This document shows positions 8,025-16,730 of a DNA stretch of 21,379 nt, in pieces. The notes under the pieces are model-generated. The model made no database searches. It was not told the origin of the DNA and was given only the letters and a program-made list of their open reading frames with translations. The position numbers and the translations under genes were made by a program. The number at the start of each line of letters is the position of its first letter. Position 1 is the first letter of the stretch. This DNA is from Bacteroidota bacterium (GTDB lineage: Bacteria > Bacteroidota > Bacteroidia > Chitinophagales > Chitinophagaceae). The stretch is taken from NCBI GenBank assembly GCA_023429825.1, contig JAEZDC010000009.1:1-21379 (forward strand). The letters run 5' to 3'.

Positions 8025-10928
8025 TTAACCGGTGCTGGTTGTTGAAGAAATATTGATCTCCATCAAAAAACTAAACAGATTTACCTCGGTAGCAATGCCT
8101 AATTTCTTGCGTAAGCGATAGCGACTTATCTCTACACCACGAACAGATATATTCATGAGCTGTGCGATTTGCTTTGTGTTCAGATTCATTCTTAAATAAG
8201 CGCAGAGCTTGATCTCATTTGCACTCAGATTCGGATGCCTTGTTTTTAGAGCTGAGATAAAATCACTATGCACTTTATCGAAGTGAATGGTGAATTGCTC
8301 CCATTGATCATCCATTTTTTCTTCGTCGCTCAATGTGCGGATGATCCGCTTTAATTCATTTGCATCATGGTCTACATCAGCATGCTTTTTCAATTTAACC
8401 ATCTGCTCTTTTACTTTCCCCAACAATTCACCTTTTTGCGCAAGGTGCATAGCGGTAGAGGCGAGTTCTGAATTTTTATGTAGAATTTCTGCTTCCAGTT
8501 TTTCATTGCGAAGTTGAATAAGTTCTTTTTCAGCTTTATCTATTTCTAATTGATGCAGGTACTGCAATCTCTTTTGTTCATCCTCATGCTTTAACTGTTG
8601 AGCAATGAATTTTTTCTTCTGTTTCCTGTAAAGCCAGTAGGCGCCAGACCCAAGAAGTATGAGGTAGAAAGCATACGCCCAGTAAGTCTGGTACCAAGGT
8701 GGTAACACAGTAAAAGTGTAACTGCTTACAGCAGATTCATTACCCAGGTTATTTCTTGCTTTTACTTTGAATGTATAAGTGCCCGCTGGAAGGTTGGTGT
8801 ATTCCTTCTCTGTTTTTTTGGAGAACTCAGGCCAGTGCTCTTCGAATCCTTCCAGGTAGAAACTGTATTCAATATTGGCTTGTTGCGCATAAGCCGGTGC
8901 GGCAAATTCAAAATGGAAGGAGTTCCAATCATGGCTGATCTCGGTTTTTGCACGCTGCACAGTATTATCCTCGTTAACTGCGGATGAATATCCACCAAAT
9001 AGCAGGCTGTCTCTTTGGTTAACTGCAGCTACTGTTGTGATCAGAACTTTTAGCGGGTACTTGATCTTTTTGTACTGTTCATAATTGATGTGATAAAATC
9101 CTTTCTCACCACCAATGAAAACATTGTTTCTATTAATAGGGTTGATGTGTTCGAAACCGGCAACAAACTTATTCGTAAGCTCCGGAAAGTATATGATCTG
9201 TGGTTGCGATGTTGAATTATCTACTACGCCTAGTATCTTATCATGAACGAACCATACATTTCCCACCGCATCTTCTTTTAAATAGCGGATAGGTTTTTTA
9301 TTGAACAACTGATTAAAGTAGGCAGATGGTTCAAATTCATCTTTGCTGATATTATACTCGAATATGCCATTTTCCGTTGCCAGGATGAGACTGTTCTTTA
9401 TTTTAAAGATGTAATTGCCATTGATAGATTGGATACCTTCTTTTTTAGAGTAAAGCTTGATAGTAGGCTGATCATTTTTCACTTGAACTCTGTAGATACC
9501 CTTGTATGGATGGGCAACCCAAATGTTGTCGTTATCGATTACAACAAATCTTGCCGATTCAAAATGAGCATGAATGCGTTTATTATTAAAACTTCCATTT
9601 GAAAAATTATAAAAGTTGATACCGTTATAAGTGCCGGTGATCATCAATGAAGAAGGAAGCACATTTGAAAATGGAAGGAAGGTCCAAAAGCCTGTTGAGT
9701 TATCTATTAGGGTAGCGTTGTTATTACTGATGACAAAACCTCCATCGTGATGTCCCATCAGCAACTTGCCATTCACTTCAGATAAATTCCAAACCTGCCC
9801 TTTGGTATTAGTTACGGGTTGAAAATTCCCTTTGATATAACTCAGGTCCGATTCATTATACAGCGGAACTTTATACAAACCGTTCGACGTACCGATATAC
9901 AATTCATTATTATAAATGTGTGATGCATATCCTGAGCCTTCGTTAAGATATTCAGGGTAAATATGCTTGATAGCATTGTTGTAAGCAATGAAATCGATGC
10001 CATTGTCCAGTCCAAGCCATAGGTTCTTCTCTTTATCCAGGAATATATCGAGGATATTATTATTCTGCAATCCTTCTTTCCTGGTAAAACTCCTTACAAG
10101 ATTTCCCTGTTTGTCAATAATATGGCATCCATCAAGATTGGTCGCAATAGCGATGTGTTTATCATTCACCATTGCAGAAGCAGAGATGTTCTTGGTAGCC
10201 AGCTGATCAAGAAAAGAGTTTTTCAGCTTGGATATTTTATCACCACTCAAAAGATATACGCCACTTTTTATAGTTGTCAGCAAAGCGCTATCCTTCCCGA
10301 TAGTCGTTAACGAGGTAGCGAAATAATCAGCAGGCAATTCACTGTCTTTCAAAAAAGGCGCCCACACACCATTTTGAAATAATAGAAGGCCCTTGTTGAA
10401 ATCCTGGGCAATGAGTTTATCACCACACTTGGCAATAAAACGCCAGTGGGTGCTTTTGTAAACAGTTACATGTTTGTCGCTTACCTGGAATATTTTATTA
10501 CTGGTTTGAAAAAATATGAGACCACGATGGAAATAGATCTCCCAAACATCTGTAAATGATCTTTCCGCTTCAGGTATAAGATGTTTCAGGGAGTGGTATT
10601 CGAGCTTTCCATTGGCGGAGGGTTCAAAGTATCCAAATTCATCCTGCCCACCTACATATAGTTTATTATCAGGTCCAAACTCGATAGAACGTACAATGCT
10701 TTTATTAGGGAGGGGAAAGGCCTTCCATTGGATACCATCGAAAGAAAGCACACCTTCATTGTTGGCAAAATAGAGGATACCCTTTTTGTCTTGGCGTATC
10801 TGGCGGTTTTGAGCACCTTTGATCACCTGCAAAGAGTAGTTTATGATGTCAGGCAACCCGATCGTATTTTGACCTGAGCATACAACACAGCTCATCACGA
10901 TTAACCACAAGCAGGCAATCTTTTTCAT
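8025..10928 (-). CDS. Membrane-spanning sensor/transcription regulator (Reg_prop beta-propeller, Y_Y_Y, LuxR-type HTH)
   Basis: Probable one-protein signal transducer controlling the divergent glucan operon. The start at 10928 gives 967 residues beginning with a signal peptide (MKKIACLWLIVMSCVVCSGQ). The frame stays open for 48 more codons upstream, but these precede the signal peptide and run through the intergenic region, so they are rejected. Domains in order: periplasmic beta-propeller with Reg_prop-like repeats (about 25-665; units such as GILYFANNEGVLSFDGIQW and NLWLGLDNGIDFIAY), Y_Y_Y domain (about 685-748, ending LPPWYQTYW), one TM helix (about 750-767), a charged coiled coil (about 768-880), and a C-terminal HTH (about 901-944; LSANEIKLCAYLRMNLN then TKQIAQLMNISVRGVEISR). 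It has no histidine kinase or receiver domain, so it is not a classical hybrid two-component system. Orientation towards the SusC gene supports local control. Its gene converges with the TolC gene with 10 bp between stops. Confidence 0.9.
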   Translation of the reverse strand: MKKIACLWLIVMSCVVCSGQNTIGLPDIINYSLQVIKGAQNRQIRQDKKGILYFANNEGVLSFDGIQWKAFPLPNKSIVRSIEFGPDNKLYVGGQDEFGYFEPSANGKLEYHSLKHLIPEAERSFTDVWEIYFHRGLIFFQTSNKIFQVSDKHVTVYKSTHWRFIAKCGDKLIAQDFNKGLLLFQNGVWAPFLKDSELPADYFATSLTTIGKDSALLTTIKSGVYLLSGDKISKLKNSFLDQLATKNISASAMVNDKHIAIATNLDGCHIIDKQGNLVRSFTRKEGLQNNNILDIFLDKEKNLWLGLDNGIDFIAYNNAIKHIYPEYLNEGSGYASHIYNNELYIGTSNGLYKVPLYNESDLSYIKGNFQPVTNTKGQVWNLSEVNGKLLMGHHDGGFVISNNNATLIDNSTGFWTFLPFSNVLPSSLMITGTYNGINFYNFSNGSFNNKRIHAHFESARFVVIDNDNIWVAHPYKGIYRVQVKNDQPTIKLYSKKEGIQSINGNYIFKIKNSLILATENGIFEYNISKDEFEPSAYFNQLFNKKPIRYLKEDAVGNVWFVHDKILGVVDNSTSQPQIIYFPELTNKFVAGFEHINPINRNNVFIGGEKGFYHINYEQYKKIKYPLKVLITTVAAVNQRDSLLFGGYSSAVNEDNTVQRAKTEISHDWNSFHFEFAAPAYAQQANIEYSFYLEGFEEHWPEFSKKTEKEYTNLPAGTYTFKVKARNNLGNESAVSSYTFTVLPPWYQTYWAYAFYLILLGSGAYWLYRKQKKKFIAQQLKHEDEQKRLQYLHQLEIDKAEKELIQLRNEKLEAEILHKNSELASTAMHLAQKGELLGKVKEQMVKLKKHADVDHDANELKRIIRTLSDEEKMDDQWEQFTIHFDKVHSDFISALKTRHPNLSANEIKLCAYLRMNLNTKQIAQLMNISVRGVEISRYRLRKKLGIATEVNLFSFLMEINISSTTSTG

Positions 10929-10968
10929 CAGCAGCAAGATACGGTTGTGAAAGTAGAAAAAAAATGAT

Positions 10969-10983
10969 GATGTAGTAATGTAG
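10969..10983 (+). repeat. Short direct repeat GATGTAGTAATGTAG (candidate operator half)
   Basis: GATGTAGTA followed directly by ATGTAG, so ATGTAG occurs at 10970-10975 and 10978-10983. The same core recurs at 11023-11042. It lies in non-coding DNA close to the regulator's own start. A role as a binding site, possibly autoregulatory, is inference. Confidence 0.4.
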
Positions 10984-11022
10984 GGGCTAAAAAGCAGGAA
11001 ATAAGCATAAAGCGAGGCAGTT

Positions 11023-11042
11023 GATGTAGTAGTGATGTAGTG
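11023..11042 (+). repeat. Paired direct repeat GATGTAGTA/GATGTAGTG (candidate activator site)
   Basis: GATGTAGTA at 11023-11031 and GATGTAGTG at 11034-11042 are offset by 11 bp, about one helical turn, so both would present the same DNA face. The pair ends 11 bp before the candidate -33 element of the SusC promoter, a position suited to an activator. Binding by the adjacent LuxR-type regulator is inference. Confidence 0.4.
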
Positions 11043-11053
11043 GTAAATGCGGC

Positions 11054-11086
11054 TTTTGAGCAAGTGCACCACTAACTTTACCTTGC
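11054..11086 (+). promoter_or_regulatory. Candidate Bacteroidota-type promoter for the SusC operon
   Basis: TTTTG at 11054-11058, then 20 nt, then TACCTTGC at 11079-11086. This resembles the Bacteroidota pattern TTG/TTTG - about 19-21 nt - TAnnTTTG, but the -7 box lacks one T. It would give a leader of roughly 50 nt before the ATG at 11143. The match is imperfect, which fits a promoter that needs an activator, but also fits chance. Confidence 0.3.
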
Positions 11087-11142
11087 CTTTTTGCGGCTAC
11101 TCAACATCCGGTAAAAGGCGTTAACTAAACAAATGCTTGCGT

Positions 11143-14100
11143 ATGAAAATGAAAATTGCACTTGTTCTATGTGCTATCATGCTGGTGCAGAGCTTTATCC
11201 AGGTCTTTGCACAAAATGTCCTGGTTTCCGGTAAGGTTACTGCTCAATCAACCGGTCAGCCTCTGGAGGGAGCCACGGTTTCTGTAAAAGGTACTTCCAC
11301 CACCACCATCACCAACAAAGAAGGAGCTTTCAGCATCACTGTTCCCAAAACAGGGTCAGTGCTGGTGGTCTCTTATACAGGAATGGGTACCCAGGAATTT
11401 ACTGTAAAAGATGGAAGCGCCGTAAGTATAAGCCTGGCAGAAACAGCAGGAAACCTGAATGAAGTAGTAGTGATCGGGTACGGTCAACAAAAGAAAAGCC
11501 TTGTAACAGGGGCGATTTCTTCGGTTAAGGCAGACCAGATCCAGACCGTTTCTTCCACCAGGATAGACCAGGCCTTGCAAGGCCGGGTTTCAGGTGTGCA
11601 GATCGTGCCTACATCCGGGCAGCCGGGTGCCGGCTTAAACATCCGCATTCGTGGAACTGGTTCTAACAGGAATTCCAATCCACTTGTAATTATTGATGGT
11701 GTGAGAGTGGGTGGCATCGAATCTATCGACCCAAATGAAGTAGCCTCTATCGAAATTCTGAAAGATGCGGCTTCATCGGCTATCTATGGTGCTGAAGGTG
11801 CCAATGGTGTTATCATCATCACTACAAAAACAGGAAGAAGAGGAACAGGAGAGATTTCATACAATGCACAGTTTGGTATTCAGTCAGTGAAAGACGATTT
11901 CATCAAGATGATGAATGCCCAGCAGTATCAACAATATTTACAAGAAGCTGGTGTGGCAGGCAGACCAACGCCTGCAGATGTAGCAAGTATAGGTGAAGGA
12001 ACGAATTGGATGAAAGAAGTTTTACAAACTGCACCACAGCAACATCATACCTTAAGTTTTAGCGGTGGTTCGGATCGATCAACCTATTATGTGAGTGGTA
12101 ACGTGTTTACCCAGGAAGGGATAGTAGGGGGGGATAAATCAAGATTCCAGCGCTATACCGTTCGCTTCAACAGTGATCATAAAGTAAAGAACTGGTTGAA
12201 TTTCGGTAACAGGTTGATGTATTCTCATCACAGGCGTAAAGCAATATCAGATAACAATGAGTTTGGTTCAATCCTTAGCTCAGCATTAGTGCTGGATCCT
12301 GTTACACCGGTATACTATCAAAACGGATCAACACTTCCGATACATGTGCAAAATGCGATCGCTTCGGGCAAGCCTTTGCGAGTAGATGCAAATGGTAATA
12401 TATATGGTATCTCTAATTACCTGAGAGGCGAGTATGGAAATCCGTTGGCGAGAATTGATATGGCCAAGGGAGAAAATATCCAGAACAAGATCATCGGAAG
12501 TGTGTTTGCAGAGATCGAGCCTTTTGCCAATTTCAAATTCACTTCACGCTTTAGCATTGATGCAGCTTTCCAATATGGTCATGGATGGACACCGACTTTC
12601 TGGTTCTCTGATGAAAGCCAGAACACTATTGCAAACGCATACGATTATAACAATAACTGGTTCACCTGGCAGTTAGAAAATTTTGCCAACTATTCAAGAA
12701 GATTCGGCAACCACAATGTGAACTTACTTGCCGGTGTATCTGCACAAAAAACAAAAGAGTTCCACATGGGTGGAAGCTATTCCGGTTTGTTTAAAGAAGA
12801 AGATAAATTTTCATACGCTGATTATGTGCCGGATGCACTGGATAGAATTGGAAGCATTGGTTTAACAAGAACGCTTGCATCTTTCTATGGAAGATTGAAT
12901 TACGATTACAAGAATAAATACCTGTTGAGCGCAACATTAAGAAGAGACGGCTCTTCATTATTCTCACCGGATTACCAGTGGGGGACGTTCCCTTCTGTGT
13001 CTGCAGGTTGGGTAATTTCTAATGAAGACTTCTTCCCTTCAGGTCTTTCCAGAACAATGAACTATGCGAAGTTGAGAGCGAGCTGGGGAGAGAATGGTAG
13101 TTTGTCAAGTGTAGGTTTAGGCGAATGGCTTAACTCGATTGGTGCAGGTATATTATATCCTGATAATAACGGAGGGTTGCTGGTAGGTGCCGCTCCAACA
13201 AGCCTGGCTTATCCTCAATTAACATGGGAAACCAGCAGGCAATTTGATATCGGTGCAGATTTCGGATTCCTGAATAACAGGTTGAATGTTACTATCGATT
13301 ATTTCAACAAGCAAACTGTTGATCTTTTAACAGGCGGTAATGCACCGATCTTCGCGGGTAATACATTGAGAACAGTTAATGCAGGTAACGTAGATAACAA
13401 AGGTTTTGAATTTGAATTAAGTTACCGCAACAGGCCGAGAAACGCTTCTGCATTCAGTTATGAATTCGGATTGAACTTTACCAAGCTTACCAATGAAGTA
13501 ACCTATCTCGATCCTAACTCTCCTTTATTATTAGGTGCGGGCATCGGTACAGGCTGGAGTGCAACTGCAATGGAAAAAGGTCAGCCTATCTGGTATTTCA
13601 GAGGATATAAAACAGACGGAATATTCCAGAGTGCAGCAGATGTTACCTCTTATCTTTCCAAGACAGGTATTACAGGTTATAGTCCTAAAGCAGGCGAGCC
13701 AATTGTAGTAGATGTGAATGGAGATAAACAGATCACACCTGCAGATCAGACTTTCATTGGCAGTCCACATCCCGATTTTATGTATGGTGCAAGAGCAAAC
13801 TTTGCATACAAAGGTTTTGATCTCTTAGTATTCGTGCAAGGACAAGTAGGAAACGAGATCCTGATGGGTTTCAATCGTACAGACCGCCAGACAGCTAACA
13901 AACCATATTTCTTCTATGCCAATCGTTGGACTGGTGAAGGAAGCACCAACACGTGGTTTGCTGCAAATGCATCTGATCCTTACATATATAATAGCGACCT
14001 GATGATATTCGATGGTTCTTATGCAAGAATCCGTCAGCTACAATTAGGTTATACACTGCCTTCAAACATATTAAATAAGATCAGGTTTAAAATTGCAAGA

Positions 14101-14253
14101 GTGTATGTTTCACTCGATGACTTCTTCACTTTCACCAAATACCCCGGAGTAGATCCTGAAGGTGGAAGCAATGGTGGTAACTCTATCGGTATCGATAGGG
14201 GTGGTTATCCGATTCCAAGAAAAGCAGTTGTCGGATTAACATTTACATTCTAA
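11143..14253 (+). CDS. SusC/RagA-family TonB-dependent outer-membrane transporter
   Basis: Outer-membrane transporter that imports oligosaccharides with SusD as its lid, energised by TonB. The open frame begins at a TTG (11137), but the ATG at 11143 gives a clean signal peptide ending near VFAQ and 1036 residues, normal for SusC. Domains in order: carboxypeptidase-D regulatory-like domain (about 28-105; GKVTAQSTGQPLEGATVSVK), the SusC signature around NEVVVIGYGQQKKSLVTGAI, plug domain (about 115-225, with IRIRGTGS and PLVIIDGVRVG), then a long beta-barrel ending in aromatic VVGLTFTF, as expected for BAM-assembled barrels. It has no STN/secretin N-terminal domain, so there is no sign of FecI/FecR-type signalling; control by the divergent regulator is more likely. 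SusD follows after 21 nt. Substrate assignment (beta-glucan) rests on the enzymes downstream. Confidence 0.97.
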   Translation: MKMKIALVLCAIMLVQSFIQVFAQNVLVSGKVTAQSTGQPLEGATVSVKGTSTTTITNKEGAFSITVPKTGSVLVVSYTGMGTQEFTVKDGSAVSISLAETAGNLNEVVVIGYGQQKKSLVTGAISSVKADQIQTVSSTRIDQALQGRVSGVQIVPTSGQPGAGLNIRIRGTGSNRNSNPLVIIDGVRVGGIESIDPNEVASIEILKDAASSAIYGAEGANGVIIITTKTGRRGTGEISYNAQFGIQSVKDDFIKMMNAQQYQQYLQEAGVAGRPTPADVASIGEGTNWMKEVLQTAPQQHHTLSFSGGSDRSTYYVSGNVFTQEGIVGGDKSRFQRYTVRFNSDHKVKNWLNFGNRLMYSHHRRKAISDNNEFGSILSSALVLDPVTPVYYQNGSTLPIHVQNAIASGKPLRVDANGNIYGISNYLRGEYGNPLARIDMAKGENIQNKIIGSVFAEIEPFANFKFTSRFSIDAAFQYGHGWTPTFWFSDESQNTIANAYDYNNNWFTWQLENFANYSRRFGNHNVNLLAGVSAQKTKEFHMGGSYSGLFKEEDKFSYADYVPDALDRIGSIGLTRTLASFYGRLNYDYKNKYLLSATLRRDGSSLFSPDYQWGTFPSVSAGWVISNEDFFPSGLSRTMNYAKLRASWGENGSLSSVGLGEWLNSIGAGILYPDNNGGLLVGAAPTSLAYPQLTWETSRQFDIGADFGFLNNRLNVTIDYFNKQTVDLLTGGNAPIFAGNTLRTVNAGNVDNKGFEFELSYRNRPRNASAFSYEFGLNFTKLTNEVTYLDPNSPLLLGAGIGTGWSATAMEKGQPIWYFRGYKTDGIFQSAADVTSYLSKTGITGYSPKAGEPIVVDVNGDKQITPADQTFIGSPHPDFMYGARANFAYKGFDLLVFVQGQVGNEILMGFNRTDRQTANKPYFFYANRWTGEGSTNTWFAANASDPYIYNSDLMIFDGSYARIRQLQLGYTLPSNILNKIRFKIARVYVSLDDFFTFTKYPGVDPEGGSNGGNSIGIDRGGYPIPRKAVVGLTFTF

Positions 14254-14274
14254 AAACCCTTCAAATTAAAAACG

Positions 14275-15789
14275 ATGAAAAATATTCTTATAAAAACTTC
14301 CATCCTTTGTTTCACAGTCCTGACGCTGTCGACCGGATGTAAAAAATTCCTTGAGCAGGAAGTGCCTGGTGCTTATCCTGAACAGGATTTCTATAAAACA
14401 GATGGTGATGTAACACAAGCTACGATTGGTGTGTACGATATGATGCAGGCACACTACAATAACAACTGGGCTAGCCTATACATGATCAAAACGTTGTTGA
14501 GTGATGAAAGCAATGCAGGTGGGAGTGATGCAGGTGACCAACCCGGTTATCAAACCCTGGATAATTACAATTTCGACGCAACCAATGATAAAGTGAGAGA
14601 CGCATGGAGAATGTGTTACTTCACTATATATCGTGCCAATAAAGTGGTCAATAACTCAGACGCAAATTCAGATCTCAGGAAAAGATCTATTGCTGAAGCA
14701 AAAGTGTTGAGAGCATATAATTATTTAGAGCTGGTTTCCTTGTGGGGTGATGTGCCTTTGGTATTGAACGATATCCCGCCTTCTGCATATACCAGTACAG
14801 GACGTGCCAAGAAGGCAGATGTATATGCACAAATTGAAAAAGATCTCAACGAAGCGATCCAGGTTCTTCCGCTGAAGAGTGCCTACTCGGTTGCAGAAAA
14901 GTTCAGAGTCTCTAAAGGAACTGCACAGGCTATATTGGGGAAAGTCTATTTGTTTCAGCAGAAATGGAATGAAGCTGCTACGCAATTAGAAACAGTGATC
15001 ACTTCTAACCAATACTCTTTAGCGCCATCAATCGGTGCTGCATTCTCCAGGAATTTCGAATTCGGTCAAGAATCAGTATTCGAGATCTCTTATACCAACA
15101 TGAGATCATACGATTGGGGCAACTTCCCTTGGGGCGGTGCTCCTGAAAGTAACATTCATATTCAACTGATGGGGCCAAGAGGTGATTACTACACCAAAGC
15201 ACCTTCTGATTCATTGATAGGTGGATGGGGTTTTATTCTTCCTAAACAGAAGCTTTGGGATGCATTCATTGCAGCCAATGATGTGAACAGGAGAAGACAA
15301 ACCATCATGTCTGTAGGAGAACTAACTGCTGCAGGTGGCAACTGGAGCAACCCAACGGCCTATGATTATGAAGGTTATTTCCAGAGAAAGTATGGTGCAT
15401 TCCAATCACAAACAGGTAACCCGATCGGTGAATTGAATTACGGTACTAACTGGAGACACATTCGTTACGCAGATGTTTTATTAATGGCTGCAGAAGCTTT
15501 CAATAAAGCTGGAAATGATGTTAAGGCGAGAACATATCTCAACCTCGTACGCCAGAGATCAAGTCTACCGGATGTAAGTTCATCAGGAACCACTTTGTTC
15601 ACTGCTATTGTTAATGAAAGACAATTAGAGCTCGCTTTTGAAGGTGTGCGTTTCGTTGACCTTGTTCGCTGGGGTTTAGCTAACCAGGAGTTAGGTACGT
15701 TAGGGTTTAAAGCAAACAAACATGAATTGTTGCCTATCCCTGACTATGATGTGAGAACAGGTGGACTCGCTCAAAACACAGGCTATTAA
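14275..15789 (+). CDS. SusD/RagB-family surface glycan-binding lipoprotein
   Basis: Cell-surface lipoprotein that binds glycan and caps the SusC transporter. It has 504 residues, typical of SusD. The N-terminus is a lipoprotein signal with Cys22 in LSTGC, followed by KKFLEQE, an acidic segment compatible with surface export of Bacteroidota lipoproteins. Family hallmarks are visible: the TPR-like segment AKVLRAYNYLELVSLWGDVP, RYADVLLMAAEAFNKAG in the C-terminal half, and the closing signature NERQLELAFEGVRFVDLVRW. The protein ends LLPIPDYDV...NTGY, the usual SusD ending. It lies 21 nt after SusC and 20 nt before the PKD lipoprotein, so it is in the same operon. Binding specificity cannot be read directly; context suggests a beta-1,3-glucan. 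Confidence 0.97.
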   Translation: MKNILIKTSILCFTVLTLSTGCKKFLEQEVPGAYPEQDFYKTDGDVTQATIGVYDMMQAHYNNNWASLYMIKTLLSDESNAGGSDAGDQPGYQTLDNYNFDATNDKVRDAWRMCYFTIYRANKVVNNSDANSDLRKRSIAEAKVLRAYNYLELVSLWGDVPLVLNDIPPSAYTSTGRAKKADVYAQIEKDLNEAIQVLPLKSAYSVAEKFRVSKGTAQAILGKVYLFQQKWNEAATQLETVITSNQYSLAPSIGAAFSRNFEFGQESVFEISYTNMRSYDWGNFPWGGAPESNIHIQLMGPRGDYYTKAPSDSLIGGWGFILPKQKLWDAFIAANDVNRRRQTIMSVGELTAAGGNWSNPTAYDYEGYFQRKYGAFQSQTGNPIGELNYGTNWRHIRYADVLLMAAEAFNKAGNDVKARTYLNLVRQRSSLPDVSSSGTTLFTAIVNERQLELAFEGVRFVDLVRWGLANQELGTLGFKANKHELLPIPDYDVRTGGLAQNTGY

Positions 15790-15809
15790 TCAAACAAAAA
15801 CAAACTGCA

Positions 15810-16709
15810 ATGAAATCAAATAAAAAAATAGCGATAGTATTTGCCACTACTGTGATCTTCTCAATCACAGTGCTTATATCGTGTAAGTATGATATTAGGG
15901 AGCTTTCACCTAAGCCTGTGGCATCATTCACGGTAACTCCTATCACCGGACAAGTGAATAAGTATTTATTGACCAGTACTTCAAGCAATGCATTCCGTTT
16001 TGATTGGGATAAGGCTACAGGTAGTTTCGCTCAAGGAAAAAGTGTTGATACAGTTTACTTTCCTGATAAAGGAACATACACGGTGAAGTTGTTAGTATAT
16101 GGTCATAATGGAATGGATAGCAGTTCTCAGCAAGTGAACGTTGCAAATGATGACCCTGCTGCGATCACTCCATTTAAATTGTTGACAGGAAACAGTAGCA
16201 GGAAATGGAAACTTGCGCCTGAAGCAGGTGCATTATGGATCGGGCCTTCAGATGAAAGTGCTACATGGTGGAGTAATAATGCGGGAGATCTTACATCAAG
16301 GGCTTGCTTGTTCAACGACGAGTACACCTTTGTAAAAACGGGCGTGAATGTGGGGACTATGGAGTTCGACAGTAAAGGAGATTTTTACGTAGATGAAGAA
16401 GGAGGTAATCCGCATCCTGCAGGGATGCCCGCTGTGGGTTGCTATGCAAACAGTGCAATTCCTGTTCAATTCCAGGCTTGGGCCAATAACGGAACATTCA
16501 CGTTCGAAGTGATCAATAACGATAAAATAAAAGTGAACGGTAACGGTGCTCACCTGGGATTATACAAAGCAGCTAACCCTCCTGATGCCGCAGTTGGCAC
16601 GCCTCAATCAACTATTACGTACGATATAAAGTCGATCACAGCAACAAGGCTTGTGTTAAAGATCGACTATGGCTGGGGCGCCTGGAAATTCACTTATGTG
16701 GCTATTTAA
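15810..16709 (+). CDS. PKD-domain surface lipoprotein, probable surface glycan-binding protein (SusE-position)
   Basis: A 299-residue lipoprotein (Cys25 in LISC) in the position where PULs usually encode an auxiliary surface glycan-binding protein. Residues about 37-113 form a PKD-like Ig fold: it opens ASFTVTP, continues FRFDWDKATGSFAQGKS and closes DKGTYTVKLLVYG. The remaining 180 residues (about 120-299) form a beta-rich domain with many aromatics (RKWKLAPEAGALWIGPSD, WWSNN, NGAHLGLYKA, YGWGAWKFTY). I cannot assign this part to a named family. It has no catalytic motif, so a binding function is the best reading: PKD as spacer, C-terminal domain as the glycan grip (inference). It starts 20 nt after SusD and ends 21 nt before the GH16 lipoprotein gene. 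Two Cys in the C-terminal domain (RACLFN, VGCYAN) could form a disulfide. Confidence 0.85.
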   Translation: MKSNKKIAIVFATTVIFSITVLISCKYDIRELSPKPVASFTVTPITGQVNKYLLTSTSSNAFRFDWDKATGSFAQGKSVDTVYFPDKGTYTVKLLVYGHNGMDSSSQQVNVANDDPAAITPFKLLTGNSSRKWKLAPEAGALWIGPSDESATWWSNNAGDLTSRACLFNDEYTFVKTGVNVGTMEFDSKGDFYVDEEGGNPHPAGMPAVGCYANSAIPVQFQAWANNGTFTFEVINNDKIKVNGNGAHLGLYKAANPPDAAVGTPQSTITYDIKSITATRLVLKIDYGWGAWKFTYVAI

Positions 16710-16730
16710 CTAATGACAAAAGATCAATAA

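Larger units (their letters stand above)
10929..11142. promoter_or_regulatory. Divergent control region between regulator and SusC operon
   Basis: This 214-bp gap is the only place where both the regulator and the SusC operon can start, so it should hold both promoters and the regulator's binding site. It contains repeated GATGTAGT motifs (10969-11042) and a weak promoter candidate at 11054-11086. No convincing Bacteroidota promoter was found for the minus-strand gene. The best -7-like match, TATCTTGC (minus strand, 10941 to 10934), sits almost on the start codon and has no clear -33 element. Confidence 0.6.

Noticed and set aside
8027..8040. AACC/GGTT inverted repeat as a bidirectional terminator
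   Set aside because: The stem is only 4 bp and has no T-tract on either side.
10929..11072. 48-codon N-terminal extension of the regulator frame
   Set aside because: It precedes a good signal peptide at Met49, is low-complexity (Thr/Ser/Tyr/Phe-rich) and runs through the control region; the start at 10928 is far more plausible.
11137..11142. TTG start for SusC
   Set aside because: An ATG two codons later opens the same signal peptide; the TTG adds nothing.
12127..12133. Run of seven G in the SusC gene, possible slippage or phase-variation tract
   Set aside because: It is read in frame as Val-Gly-Gly-Asp within a normal full-length SusC; seven G alone is weak evidence for phase variation.
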